Shown here in pieces: positions 8,505 to 17,880 of a stretch of 64,000 nt of DNA. This DNA comes from Clostridia bacterium. GTDB lineage: Bacteria; Bacillota; Clostridia; TANB77; CAG-508. A model generated the notes under the pieces. The model saw only the letters and a program-made list of their open reading frames with translations, ran no database searches and had not been told where the DNA came from. The position numbers and the translations under genes were made by a program. The DNA lies in assembly GCA_017528085.1 (NCBI GenBank), contig JAFXPH010000002.1:81071-145070 (forward strand), in the 5' to 3' direction. Numbering within the stretch: the first letter of the stretch is position 1; each line of letters opens with the position of its first letter.

Positions 8505-10688
8505 CTATTTATAAATTGGTTTGAAAATATATAATCCATCCTCTGCATAAAGCTGTTCAAAATCCATTGAATATCCTAAAGTATTTAAGTCTTTTTTAGC
8601 TACTATATAATCAATTCCTAAGTCTTTTAAAGATTCAACATTAAGTTCTATAACAATGTTATCAGCAGCTGCAGCATAGATTCTATTTTCTTCATATTTA
8701 CCTAAATTAATATTTACATGACAATATCTGTTGTAAATATATTTATTTTCTGGAAGTGCAGCTTTTTCTTCACCTAAAACTGCTTTATATAAATCTACAT
8801 TTGGATATACATTTGTAGAGTTTATAGTAGATAATCCATTTGCTACCATATAGTTATTTAAGTACCAACCTGTATCATCTCCAAGCCACAATGCATCAGG
8901 ATCAGATTCTCTTATTTCTGCAAATTTAAGTGATATTGGTTTTTTGTAAATAATATCTGTTGTTCTAGATATTGGATTTACACAAATACCAGTTATTATT
9001 GCAATAAATGAACAAACTATCATTGCAAAATATTTATACTTATCACGATTTAAATTGTATATTCCGATAAATGCTAACAAGAATAAACATCCTGCGATTA
9101 ATGTCTTAAGCCATCCTAGCATACTCTCTAGTCCTGGTAAGAAGAATATAAGTTGTTCTCTTGCAAAGTATGTTGCTAAAGCTGTTGTACCAATAGCTAA
9201 AATATATGCTACAGGTTTACTAAAGAATTTCTTTGATTCATTAGATTTAGCAAACAAGTAAACTAACATGTATATGTTTAGTGTTCCCAAAGTTATGCTT
9301 GCTCTATGTGCTGTTGACATAGATAAAAGTGATGCTTTAGAAAGCCAAATTGGGAATCCCCATTTACAAAATACAAGTAGTATAAATGATACTAATAATG
9401 TAGGTATAAAGAATTTTAAATGTTTTGATTTATTTCTTATTACATACACTATACTTAATATCATTGGTACTGGATAGAATGATAACATACTTGATATTTC
9501 ACAAGGATTAATCATTTCTTTATATGGTGTAAATATATTATAGATGTAAGAATAAAGTATTAATGATCCTCCACCTACTTCTTGTCTTTGTCCAGGATAA
9601 TCTGTATTCATAGTAGCTATAATTGTATTTTCAGAAAGTGTATACCATCTCCATAGCATTAAACAGATTAATAATACAGTAAATCCAGTGATTACTACAT
9701 CATGAAATGTAATTCTATATCCAAATTCAGTGATATTCTTTATAACAATATAAATTAGTATTGCAAGCATAAAGTACGCATATGGCACTTGCCATGCTGG
9801 ATACAAAACAAATATGTATGCAAGAACTGTTGATAAAAGTCCAAATGCACATAGGTACTTAACCCACTTTTTATCTGCTAGCATAAACTTATTAATCAGT
9901 ACTAATATTAGTTGTCCCCAAATCAAAGTGTCCATACAGTACCACCATTGAGTTGCTGATGAAAATGTAATTAATAGCATACCAAATAGCGATACTCTTT
10001 TTCTTTGATCAGTTAATATTAAGAATAACTCATATGAACCAAGCATCATTAATATTAGTTTTCCATACCAATAAAAGCTTAGTCCTGCGTCATTTCCAAA
10101 TATGATAAATCCAAGTTGAAGTGGCTTACCGATTGTTAAAATATCTAATACTGGTGCATCTACTAATGTAAACATATCAGTTTTAGTTCCTCTTAACGTA
10201 TCATTAAAGTAACTATATTTATTATCTCCCACTCCTTGAGATAATTTATAAAGCATTGATGAAGCCCATTCATCAGTTCTAATTAATCTTGGAAGTCCAA
10301 GTAATGTATGAAAACGTCTGTCATCTGCGTTAGTTTGAAATTGTTCATCAAAGTTAACTATACTTGAGCCATGATAGTTCATTATCATAACAAATATCAT
10401 AAAAGCTAAAGCTAGCTTATACCTGTTCTTATGAATAAATTCATACATAACATCTAATCTTATTATTCCATGCAATATTATAAAATAGAATATTCCAGCA
10501 ACTAAAGCCATTCTATTTTTTGAAATATATTGTGGATCTATTCTTCTGTAGAAAGTATACTCAAATACAATAGAGCAAACAGCAGCAATTATTAATCCTA
10601 TTACAAGCTTTTGCTTAAAGAAGTTTTCTTTTTTAAAGAAAAACTTTATCTTTTCAAGTACACTTTTCTTTTTAGAATCCTCATTCAT
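8505..10688 (-). CDS. Large multi-span membrane protein, YfhO-like GT-C candidate (family copy 1)
   Basis: A 727-residue protein with about a dozen hydrophobic helices followed by a soluble C-terminal domain (about 571-727). Motifs shared with the genes at 10707 and 17881 are RTDEW in the first large outer loop, QWWYCMDTLIWGQL, PAWQVP, and YPGQR...GGG before a later helix; NPI begins the C-terminal domain. The architecture (outer loop with acidic residues, many helices, extracytoplasmic tail) fits GT-C enzymes such as YfhO that use undecaprenyl-phosphate sugars. This is the last gene of the long operon, 18 bases from its paralogue and followed by a strong terminator. Enzymatic function is inferred. 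Confidence 0.72.
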   Translation of the reverse strand: MNEDSKKKSVLEKIKFFFKKENFFKQKLVIGLIIAAVCSIVFEYTFYRRIDPQYISKNRMALVAGIFYFIILHGIIRLDVMYEFIHKNRYKLALAFMIFVMIMNYHGSSIVNFDEQFQTNADDRRFHTLLGLPRLIRTDEWASSMLYKLSQGVGDNKYSYFNDTLRGTKTDMFTLVDAPVLDILTIGKPLQLGFIIFGNDAGLSFYWYGKLILMMLGSYELFLILTDQRKRVSLFGMLLITFSSATQWWYCMDTLIWGQLILVLINKFMLADKKWVKYLCAFGLLSTVLAYIFVLYPAWQVPYAYFMLAILIYIVIKNITEFGYRITFHDVVITGFTVLLICLMLWRWYTLSENTIIATMNTDYPGQRQEVGGGSLILYSYIYNIFTPYKEMINPCEISSMLSFYPVPMILSIVYVIRNKSKHLKFFIPTLLVSFILLVFCKWGFPIWLSKASLLSMSTAHRASITLGTLNIYMLVYLFAKSNESKKFFSKPVAYILAIGTTALATYFAREQLIFFLPGLESMLGWLKTLIAGCLFLLAFIGIYNLNRDKYKYFAMIVCSFIAIITGICVNPISRTTDIIYKKPISLKFAEIRESDPDALWLGDDTGWYLNNYMVANGLSTINSTNVYPNVDLYKAVLGEEKAALPENKYIYNRYCHVNINLGKYEENRIYAAAADNIVIELNVESLKDLGIDYIVAKKDLNTLGYSMDFEQLYAEDGLYIFKPIYK

Positions 10689-10706
10689 TAAAGCTTCTTC
10701 CTTCCT

Positions 10707-13385
10707 TTAATATATTACTTTGTATAACTTAAATAAATCATACTCATCAATTAACTCTAAAAAACTTACTCCAGATAAATCTCTAAATGATAATATGTAA
10801 TTTATATTTAGACTCTTTACATCTGAAACATTTAATCTAAAAAAGTATTCAAAATTTACATTTCCACTAAATGGAGTAAATCTTGTTCTAGACTTACTTA
10901 CTAGATATGTTTTTACATCAATGATATTACTAAACACGTCCATAAATGATGTTGCAACTTTATTTACTGGATATCCTATTTCTTCATAAAAATCCAAGTC
11001 TAATAAATCATCTAATTTTTGATATCCAATTTTTTCACTAGTAAGCACTCTAATTCCATTATTAGTTAGCATTGAACTATCATCTCCATCAATGCAATCT
11101 GTCATCCAAAGTGCTTTTGGGTCTATTTCTTTAATTCTATTTATCATAGATAGAAAGTCATCTATTTTGCTTTCTTCTTGTTCTAATACTTCGTAAACAA
11201 TAAATGTATCTTCTACTAATAATTCTTTAAAATTACCATATGGTTTTTCTAGGTTTAAGTTTTTAGTTGTTATTATGTACTTAATGTTTAATTTATTTAA
11301 ATCCATGTAATTTAAGAATAATTCTACATAATCATCTGCTACAAGTTTTACTCTAGTTTCACCATAAGTTATTTGTACTTTTAAATGATGATATCTATTC
11401 CAAATCTTTTCATACTCATCTTTATTTGGGCTATCTTTAAACAAAGTCTCATAGAATTCTCTATTTGGATAAACTTGAGTTGTATTTATAACTTTAACTC
11501 CATTTGCAGCAAATATATTTGATAGAATCATATTTTCTGTATAATTTAAAACTACTCCATCTGGATCTTTTTCTCTTATTTGATCAACTATTCTTAAAGC
11601 TTCTTTATTATCTATTGCTCCGAATCCTCTTACTATTGGATTTACTAAAACTCCTCCAATTAAAGTAATAATAATTGTTAATGTAGTTACAAATTTCTTA
11701 CTATATTCATGATTTATTCCAAAGAACATATAGAAAAGTGAACCAAATAGTATTACAGAAAGAAGTGTTTCCCATAATCTTAGCTCTGATATTGCATCTA
11801 GACATAAGCAAATAGATAACATTCCAATTGTAAATACGCTTTTAATTAGTGCACTTTCAAATATCTTATCTTCTTCCTTAATAACATTAATTAAATAAAC
11901 CATTATATATACGCATAGTGTAGCAAGTGACACAGCAGCTCTAGCTCCTGTTGAAATTGAAAGTAATGTCACTTTCGCTAAGATTTCTGGAAATCCTACT
12001 ATACAATATATTGATAAAAATACACCCACTATGCATGATAAAATCAAGAACAAATCTTTTTTCTTATTTCTTATCATGTATATAATAGCAACTATTATTG
12101 GAAGTGGATAAAGTGAAAGCATTGTAGCAGATTCACAAGCATTTAAATATGGTTCAATATGAACATCAAATAAGCTGTTATCCGTATAATGTGAGAATGA
12201 TTCATATGGCATGTAAAGGTTATAGAAATAACCAAATAATGAACCTTCATCTCCACCTACTCCTACTCTATCACCTGGGTAAACTGTATTAAATGATACA
12301 TCTAAAACATCTTTTGATACATCATACCAGTAATATACCATAAGGGCAGCAAGTGCTATAACTATTATTACTAACAAAATATCAAATACATTTACTTTGT
12401 ATTTTTCTTCTTTAAAGTTTTTAACTAGTACATAAATTCCAACCGGGATAAGTGTATATACAAATGACACCATCCATGCTGGATAAAAAACAAATATGTA
12501 TGACACAAGTGAAATAAATTCAAAAGCTGCCCACATAATCTTTTTCCATTTTTTATCAGCTAGCATAAACTTATCTAGTATTACAACTAATAATTGTCCC
12601 CAAATAAGTGTATCTATACAATACCACCATTGAACGGCTGCAGAAAATGCAATTAAAATACCACCATAAATTGATAATCTCTTGTTCTTTTTAGTTAGTA
12701 TTGACATTATTTCTATTGATCCTAGAAGCATTAAAACTAATCTTCCATACCAATAGAAAGCAAATGCATGATTAAAACTTAGTACCAAAAATCCAAGTTG
12801 GAAAGGTCTTCCAAGCATTAAAATGGATTTTACTGGTGAATTATATAAAGTAAACATATTTGTTTTTTCAGATGCTCTATATGCATCTGAATACATGTTA
12901 TTATCATTATATGATTGACTTTTTAAATATGTAGTTTGAGTACCCCATTCATCTGTTCTTATGAATCTAGATACTCCAAGAATTTCTCTTTCTTCAAATC
13001 CTTCAACATAAGCTAAGATTCCATCTATTCTATGAATAGAACTACCATGATATCCTCCAATTGTAACTAGAAGTAAAAATACACATGCAATTAGAATTCT
13101 AAAGTCAAATATTTTCTCATATAGCTTCTTCCTATCAACAATAAAATGAACTAATATAAATAAAAAGCCAATGAAAAATATCATTACTCTTGTTCTAGAA
13201 AAACCAATAAACGGATCGATTGGGTAACTGTTATCACAGCTATATGTCCAATTCCTAATTATGCTAGGATATAAATAAAACTCCATAGCTATAGATAAGG
13301 CCATACTTAATATGGCCACTATAACAAATTTTATTATAAACTTAAATTGTTTTGATTTTACAGTTTTAACTTTTGTTTTATACAT
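10707..13385 (-). CDS. Large multi-span membrane protein with duplicated C-terminal domain (family copy 2)
   Basis: An 892-residue paralogue of the 727-residue protein next door, sharing RTDEW, QWWYCIDTLIWGQL, PAWMVS and YPGDR..GGDEG. The membrane part ends at NPI near residue 582. Two soluble domains follow, about 595-735 and 745-892. Each starts with an I-x-x-I-x-x-x-DP helix and ends with a LNI-x-YI strand and a final V/L-Y segment, so the second looks like an internal duplication of the first. That explains the extra ~165 residues. It is 11 bases downstream of the GT2 at 13397. A role as an extracytoplasmic GT-C glycosyltransferase is inferred. Confidence 0.72.
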   Translation of the reverse strand: MYKTKVKTVKSKQFKFIIKFVIVAILSMALSIAMEFYLYPSIIRNWTYSCDNSYPIDPFIGFSRTRVMIFFIGFLFILVHFIVDRKKLYEKIFDFRILIACVFLLLVTIGGYHGSSIHRIDGILAYVEGFEEREILGVSRFIRTDEWGTQTTYLKSQSYNDNNMYSDAYRASEKTNMFTLYNSPVKSILMLGRPFQLGFLVLSFNHAFAFYWYGRLVLMLLGSIEIMSILTKKNKRLSIYGGILIAFSAAVQWWYCIDTLIWGQLLVVILDKFMLADKKWKKIMWAAFEFISLVSYIFVFYPAWMVSFVYTLIPVGIYVLVKNFKEEKYKVNVFDILLVIIVIALAALMVYYWYDVSKDVLDVSFNTVYPGDRVGVGGDEGSLFGYFYNLYMPYESFSHYTDNSLFDVHIEPYLNACESATMLSLYPLPIIVAIIYMIRNKKKDLFLILSCIVGVFLSIYCIVGFPEILAKVTLLSISTGARAAVSLATLCVYIMVYLINVIKEEDKIFESALIKSVFTIGMLSICLCLDAISELRLWETLLSVILFGSLFYMFFGINHEYSKKFVTTLTIIITLIGGVLVNPIVRGFGAIDNKEALRIVDQIREKDPDGVVLNYTENMILSNIFAANGVKVINTTQVYPNREFYETLFKDSPNKDEYEKIWNRYHHLKVQITYGETRVKLVADDYVELFLNYMDLNKLNIKYIITTKNLNLEKPYGNFKELLVEDTFIVYEVLEQEESKIDDFLSMINRIKEIDPKALWMTDCIDGDDSSMLTNNGIRVLTSEKIGYQKLDDLLDLDFYEEIGYPVNKVATSFMDVFSNIIDVKTYLVSKSRTRFTPFSGNVNFEYFFRLNVSDVKSLNINYILSFRDLSGVSFLELIDEYDLFKLYKVIY

Positions 13386-13396
13386 TATCTATTTCC

Positions 13397-14437
13397 TTAC
13401 CATTTAACTTCAACATGAAGAACATCTACTAAAAATCTATTTACCCAAACATATATTACTTGTAGATGTAATTTATATAATAAATGTACGCCCCATATGC
13501 AGAAATATTTGAATCCTTTTTTAACACAATGTCCTAATTTAAAGAATGGATTTTTCTTCCATACTGGGAAGTTTTCATCTAAGTATTTTCTAATACCTGA
13601 AAGAACTTTAAGTGTACTTGAATCTTTGTCATATGAAACCATATATGACCAAGATATTGCTATATGAATGAATGCCCATGCAGATAAACAGTATTTATAT
13701 TCTTCATATTTTCCTAAATCTTCTGCATGTTGTTTCATTTGAAGCATATACTTCTTTAAGTTTTCTATATCTTTTTCTTTCAAATTATGAATTTGAGAAG
13801 AACTTCTTAAATAGTAATGATATAAAACATCTGGAATGAATGTTATTCTTGAAATACCATCCATATATGCAGATATTAAAAATAAAGTATCATTGCATCC
13901 TCTAAATGGTAAAAACTCTAAATGTTTAACTTTTTCTAATCTATAAATCTTATTCCAAAGTGATGGATTAGCATATACAATTAGATCTTCATCCCATTTA
14001 ACTTCTCTAGTTTGTGTACCGTATTGAGTCATTTCAACAGATACTGTTTTACCAGTATCAAGCATTACTCTATCATATCCACTAAAAGCTATGTCGGCAT
14101 CATTTGCTTTAGCAGCATTATATAATTTCTCAGCCCAAGTTACTTCTGGAACATCATCTGAATCAATAAAACCTACATATTCACCTGTAGCTTGTTTTAA
14201 TCCATATGTTCTAGCAGATGCTTCTCCTCCATTTTCTTTATGGAAGATTTTAACTTTATTAGGATATTTTTCTTTAAATCCTTCTATTATTTGTGGTGCT
14301 GAATCTGTTGAACCGTCATTTACACAAATAATTTCAATTTCTTTTAATGTTTGATTACAAAGTGCCTCCATACATCTTGGTACATATTCTTCTAGATTAT
14401 AAATTGGCACAACAATTGATACTTTAATATCGCTCAT
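13397..14437 (-). CDS. GT2 family glycosyltransferase
   Basis: I start at the ATG at 14437 because AGAGGA lies 6 bases before it, whereas the longer frame to 14494 overlaps the upstream gene without a ribosome site. The 346-residue protein begins with SIVVPIYNLEEYVPRC and VNDGSTD, the classic GT-A nucleotide-sugar-binding motifs, and has GFIDSDD as the DxD metal site. The C-terminal ~110 residues are rich in Lys and aromatic residues and may touch the membrane. This is the common EpsJ/WcaA-like GT2 type of capsule and wall-glycan loci. Acceptor and sugar are unknown. It is 13 bases behind the CsbB-like gene. Confidence 0.86.
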   Translation of the reverse strand: MSDIKVSIVVPIYNLEEYVPRCMEALCNQTLKEIEIICVNDGSTDSAPQIIEGFKEKYPNKVKIFHKENGGEASARTYGLKQATGEYVGFIDSDDVPEVTWAEKLYNAAKANDADIAFSGYDRVMLDTGKTVSVEMTQYGTQTREVKWDEDLIVYANPSLWNKIYRLEKVKHLEFLPFRGCNDTLFLISAYMDGISRITFIPDVLYHYYLRSSSQIHNLKEKDIENLKKYMLQMKQHAEDLGKYEEYKYCLSAWAFIHIAISWSYMVSYDKDSSTLKVLSGIRKYLDENFPVWKKNPFFKLGHCVKKGFKYFCIWGVHLLYKLHLQVIYVWVNRFLVDVLHVEVKW

Positions 14438-14450
14438 ATTAATCCTCTTT

Positions 14451-15392
14451 TTATTTTTGTTTTTTAAGTTCTGATAAATTTCTTTCACAATCAATTAATC
14501 TCATCTCAAAGTTTTGTCTTGAGTTCTTAATTATATTATCAAGAGTTAAACCTGTGAATAATGATTGAAGTGATGCCATAAAGAACAATACACTTACAAG
14601 TAGTGTTGGAATTCTAACTAATCCTGTATGTAAATAACCAATAAATGCAGGAATAAAGAATCCAAGACCTGCTGCAAATGCTAAGAAGCATAGTATTCCA
14701 AAGAAATTCATTGGTTTATAGTTTTTATAGAATCCAAATATTGTTTTAATAACTTTGATTCCATCTGGAATTGTATTTAATTTAGATGGAGAATCAGCTG
14801 GTCTATCTCTATAATCAACAATTACATTTTTAAGTTTCATGTTTTTATCTAAAGCATGAATACTCATTTCAGTTTCAATTTCAAATCCTTTACTCATTAT
14901 TGGGAAAGTTTTAACAAAGTTATAACTGAAACCTCTGTAACCTGTTAGAATATCTCTAATATCACTCTTATATAATCTATTAATTAAAGCTCTTACTGTT
15001 TTATTTCCTGAGTTATGGAATAATCTTTTATTCTCTGTAAAATATGTTGATGAAAGTCTATCACCAATTACCATATCTACTTTCTCATTTAAAACTGCAT
15101 CTGCAATTTCTCTTGCTGATTCTGCAGGATATGTATCATCACCATCTACTATGATGTAGCATTCAGCATCTATTTCTCTGAACATTGTTCTGATTACATT
15201 TCCTTTTCCTTGTCTTGTCTCATATCTAACTACAGCACCTGCTTTTCTAGCAAGTTCATCTGTTCCATCTTTTGAATTATTGTCATAAACATAAATTGTA
15301 GCTTCTGGAAGTTCTTTCTTAAAATCCTTTACTACTTTTTCAATTGTTTTAGCCTCGTTATAACAAGGTATTAATACTGCAATCTTTTCCAT
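14451..15392 (-). CDS. CsbB/GtrB-like polyprenyl-phosphate glycosyltransferase
   Basis: A 313-residue GT2 enzyme. The cytoplasmic domain carries IPCYNEAKTIEKV at 9-21, VYDNNSKDGT at 34-43 and the DGDDTYP metal motif near 98-104, as in dolichol-phosphate mannosyltransferase relatives. Two hydrophobic helices at about 230-290 anchor it, as in CsbB/GtrB. Such enzymes charge undecaprenyl phosphate with one sugar, which a GtrA-type flippase turns over for a GT-C transferase outside. A GtrA gene and GT-C-like genes are close by (15468-20025), supporting that three-part system. A good promoter lies just upstream at 15430-15458. Confidence 0.85.
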   Translation of the reverse strand: MEKIAVLIPCYNEAKTIEKVVKDFKKELPEATIYVYDNNSKDGTDELARKAGAVVRYETRQGKGNVIRTMFREIDAECYIIVDGDDTYPAESAREIADAVLNEKVDMVIGDRLSSTYFTENKRLFHNSGNKTVRALINRLYKSDIRDILTGYRGFSYNFVKTFPIMSKGFEIETEMSIHALDKNMKLKNVIVDYRDRPADSPSKLNTIPDGIKVIKTIFGFYKNYKPMNFFGILCFLAFAAGLGFFIPAFIGYLHTGLVRIPTLLVSVLFFMASLQSLFTGLTLDNIIKNSRQNFEMRLIDCERNLSELKKQK

Positions 15393-15429
15393 TATTTATA
15401 AATCTCCTTTTTTATATAAATACGCCTAA

Positions 15430-15458
15430 ATTATATACTATAGGCTCACTTTTTTCAA
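15430..15458 (-). promoter_or_regulatory. Predicted internal promoter of the glycan operon
   Basis: TTGAAA (15458-15453), a 17-base spacer and a perfect TATAAT (15435-15430) lie on the minus strand, 38 bases before the CsbB-like start. A short inverted repeat, GCCTA / TAGGC (15424-15428 and 15441-15445), brackets the -10 box. Confidence 0.65.
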
Positions 15459-15467
15459 GTAATACGC

Positions 15468-17330
15468 TTATTTTGATGAATAATTAATTAGATTTAATTT
15501 TTCATCTTCATATGTTACTTTAAACAATCTTTCATCTGTATTTAAAACTTCTTTTAATTTATCATTCTCATCTAGTATGTATAAATAGTCATAATTATGT
15601 AATTGTGGTCTTAAATAATAATCTTCTATATTTCCATAGTCCAAGTCATCTTTGTCTGGAACATAAATCGCATATACTTTTTTGAAAACATTTTTCATAT
15701 CATTCAAATAATAAGCCACTTTATATCTTACAAGTACTGAATGATCTATTTGTGAAAATATAGCAATATTGCTTGTTTCATAATTATCTCTTACAAATTC
15801 GGAAATAAACTCATAGTTATTTTCAGATTTATTAATAGCAATAAAACTTAAATCATTTTTGGTATATTCTTTACCAATTAATAAAAATATTACAGATAAA
15901 CTTATCATACACAACATTTGCTTTTTAAAGTCTGTTTTTAGTAATCTATTAACAAATATAATTACTAGACTATACATTGGTAAAATCAAATATGAGCATA
16001 CATATCTATCAAAACTTGCTAAATTCTCAGCTTCTATTTTTGAAAACAATGTTAGGTATGTAAATAACATTACAAAAAGATAAGCTATATTTCCAAGTAG
16101 TATAAGTATGCTATATATGATGCTATTCTTTTTATCTTTGCTTCTAAAAGCACTTATAAAGAAAATAATATATATAACTAAACTTGCCCATAAAACAGAA
16201 CAATCTATCTTAATGTTCATTACATTTTCATTTATAATAAAATCTATATATTTTTTCAAAACAATATCATTTAGATTTAGCCTACTATTTAATGTTTCTA
16301 GTGTTTCTGACTTTATAACAAATTGCTTATCTATGTTAAATTGGCTTATATATATTTTCCAAATAATAATTGAAGCAATTGGTATAACTATAACTAATAA
16401 ACTAATGCAAATTATTTTTGATACAATTTCTTTTTTATTTACCTCTTCAAGTTCATGTTTCTTTCTTATTATTAGCATCATAAAATAATAAGCAATAATC
16501 ATAAAACAAAAACATACAGAAATTTGTTTTAATAAACTCAAACTAAGTACAACAACAAACATATTTACTATACTAAAGTTGCTAGTTAATTTTTCACTAT
16601 AAAAAATGCTTAGCAGTCCATAAAGTGTAATTAACATCATTACATAATCAACATATGCTGTATTAATTATTTTATGATGATCTATTAAATTAAGAAGCAA
16701 AATAAAGATAGTTACAAATAAAACACCTGTTAAAACTACTTGATACTTCTTTTTATTATCATCATTAATATTAATAAATGGAATAATCATACTAAGTTCT
16801 AACATATGCATAGCTCTTACAATAGTAGCCTCATTGTACATATTTGTAAGTTTTATCCAGAACAATTCATATAAACTTATAAAAGGTGGGTAATCTTTAT
16901 GTGCCATTAGGTTCGATTCATTAACAGAGTAAAACTTATCTAGTCTAAACATTTCTTTGACCATCATACCCCAATGAGAAAAATCATCCCATACTCCAAG
17001 TGTTCTATACAAATCAAAAACAAATATTAATACATATAAAGTAACAAATAGTATTAAGCCATTAGTAACCACATTATTTGCAACAGTAGTAATCTTTTTT
17101 TCTTCATCTTTATACTTTAATATATATATGACTGAATATAGTGCATATAAAATGCATACTAAAAATCCTATATTAAATGTTTGGAATACAAGTCCACTTA
17201 TAAATAGTACTAATCCAACTGACAATAAGGTAATTGGTAGTACCTTTTCAAACTTCTTATTCAATATAATCGTTGTAGTAACATTTGCTAAAACGAAGAA
17301 TAAAAGTGGATTTATAAATTCTGAAATCAT
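15468..17330 (-). CDS. Multi-span membrane protein, GT-C glycosyltransferase-like
   Basis: A 620-residue membrane protein with about 12 helices and a C-terminal soluble tail of about 110 residues. After the third or fourth helix the outer loop carries VWDDFSHWGMMVKEM, a paired-Asp plus His-Trp motif placed like the catalytic acidic motif of GT-C enzymes. A KDYPPFISLYELFWIK segment follows. The start ATG overlaps the stop of the GtrA-like gene as ATGA, implying translational coupling. With the GtrA and CsbB-like neighbours it is the best candidate for the outward-facing transferase of a lipid-sugar decoration system. Substrate is unknown. Confidence 0.72.
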   Translation of the reverse strand: MISEFINPLLFFVLANVTTTIILNKKFEKVLPITLLSVGLVLFISGLVFQTFNIGFLVCILYALYSVIYILKYKDEEKKITTVANNVVTNGLILFVTLYVLIFVFDLYRTLGVWDDFSHWGMMVKEMFRLDKFYSVNESNLMAHKDYPPFISLYELFWIKLTNMYNEATIVRAMHMLELSMIIPFININDDNKKKYQVVLTGVLFVTIFILLLNLIDHHKIINTAYVDYVMMLITLYGLLSIFYSEKLTSNFSIVNMFVVVLSLSLLKQISVCFCFMIIAYYFMMLIIRKKHELEEVNKKEIVSKIICISLLVIVIPIASIIIWKIYISQFNIDKQFVIKSETLETLNSRLNLNDIVLKKYIDFIINENVMNIKIDCSVLWASLVIYIIFFISAFRSKDKKNSIIYSILILLGNIAYLFVMLFTYLTLFSKIEAENLASFDRYVCSYLILPMYSLVIIFVNRLLKTDFKKQMLCMISLSVIFLLIGKEYTKNDLSFIAINKSENNYEFISEFVRDNYETSNIAIFSQIDHSVLVRYKVAYYLNDMKNVFKKVYAIYVPDKDDLDYGNIEDYYLRPQLHNYDYLYILDENDKLKEVLNTDERLFKVTYEDEKLNLINYSSK

Positions 17331-17872
17331 TTACTTTTTTCTCCTTTGTCTTTTTTAGCAAATATAAGAATTTTACTGAAGATGTAATTAAGTACTATAA
17401 CAACAATATTTGCAATTATCTTCATTAAAAGTTCATTCCAATGTAGTTTATCTACAGTAATAATCATAATTGCTTCATCTATTACTAAAGTAAATAATCT
17501 ACATGAGAAAAATGAAACCACTTCTCTAAATAATGCTTTCTTAGTATCTACTTTAGATGCAAATACGAAGAATTTATTTGTAAAGTATGCAAATACAGCG
17601 GCTGCTACCCATGCAATAGCATTACTTATTGCATTTGAAATACCAAATACTTTTAGTCCTATCATATAAACTACAATATTTACTACTGTAGCTAGCGCTC
17701 CAAATATTAAGTATCTCCATACTTCTCTTTTCTTTCTATAAATATCTGATAAAAATTTAAGATGTATTTTGTCAAATAAATTTAAAAAGAAATCTTCAAA
17801 TTTTGTTAAAAAAACTATTGATTTTAGTTCTTCTTTTTCTTCATTAATTTCTTGATTTTCGTTCTCTTCCAT
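17327..17872 (-). CDS. GtrA family membrane protein (lipid-linked sugar flippase)
   Basis: A 181-residue protein with four predicted helices (about 50-165), the GtrA/GtcA fold. RYLIFGALATVVNIVVYM opens the first helix, and NAIAWVAAAVFAYFTNKFFVF is the conserved second-helix region. A hydrophilic, Glu-rich N-terminal extension of about 45 residues is longer than usual for the family. GtrA-type proteins are thought to move undecaprenyl-phosphate monosaccharides across the membrane. It is coupled to the GT-C-like gene by an ATGA overlap and lies 8 bases after the membrane protein at 17881. Confidence 0.86.
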   Translation of the reverse strand: MEENENQEINEEKEELKSIVFLTKFEDFFLNLFDKIHLKFLSDIYRKKREVWRYLIFGALATVVNIVVYMIGLKVFGISNAISNAIAWVAAAVFAYFTNKFFVFASKVDTKKALFREVVSFFSCRLFTLVIDEAIMIITVDKLHWNELLMKIIANIVVIVLNYIFSKILIFAKKDKGEKSK

Positions 17873-17880
17873 AACAATCC

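Noticed and set aside
16108..16488. 126-residue hydrophobic plus-strand frame
   Set aside because: It is the antisense shadow of a multi-span membrane protein; AT-rich helices read hydrophobic on both strands.
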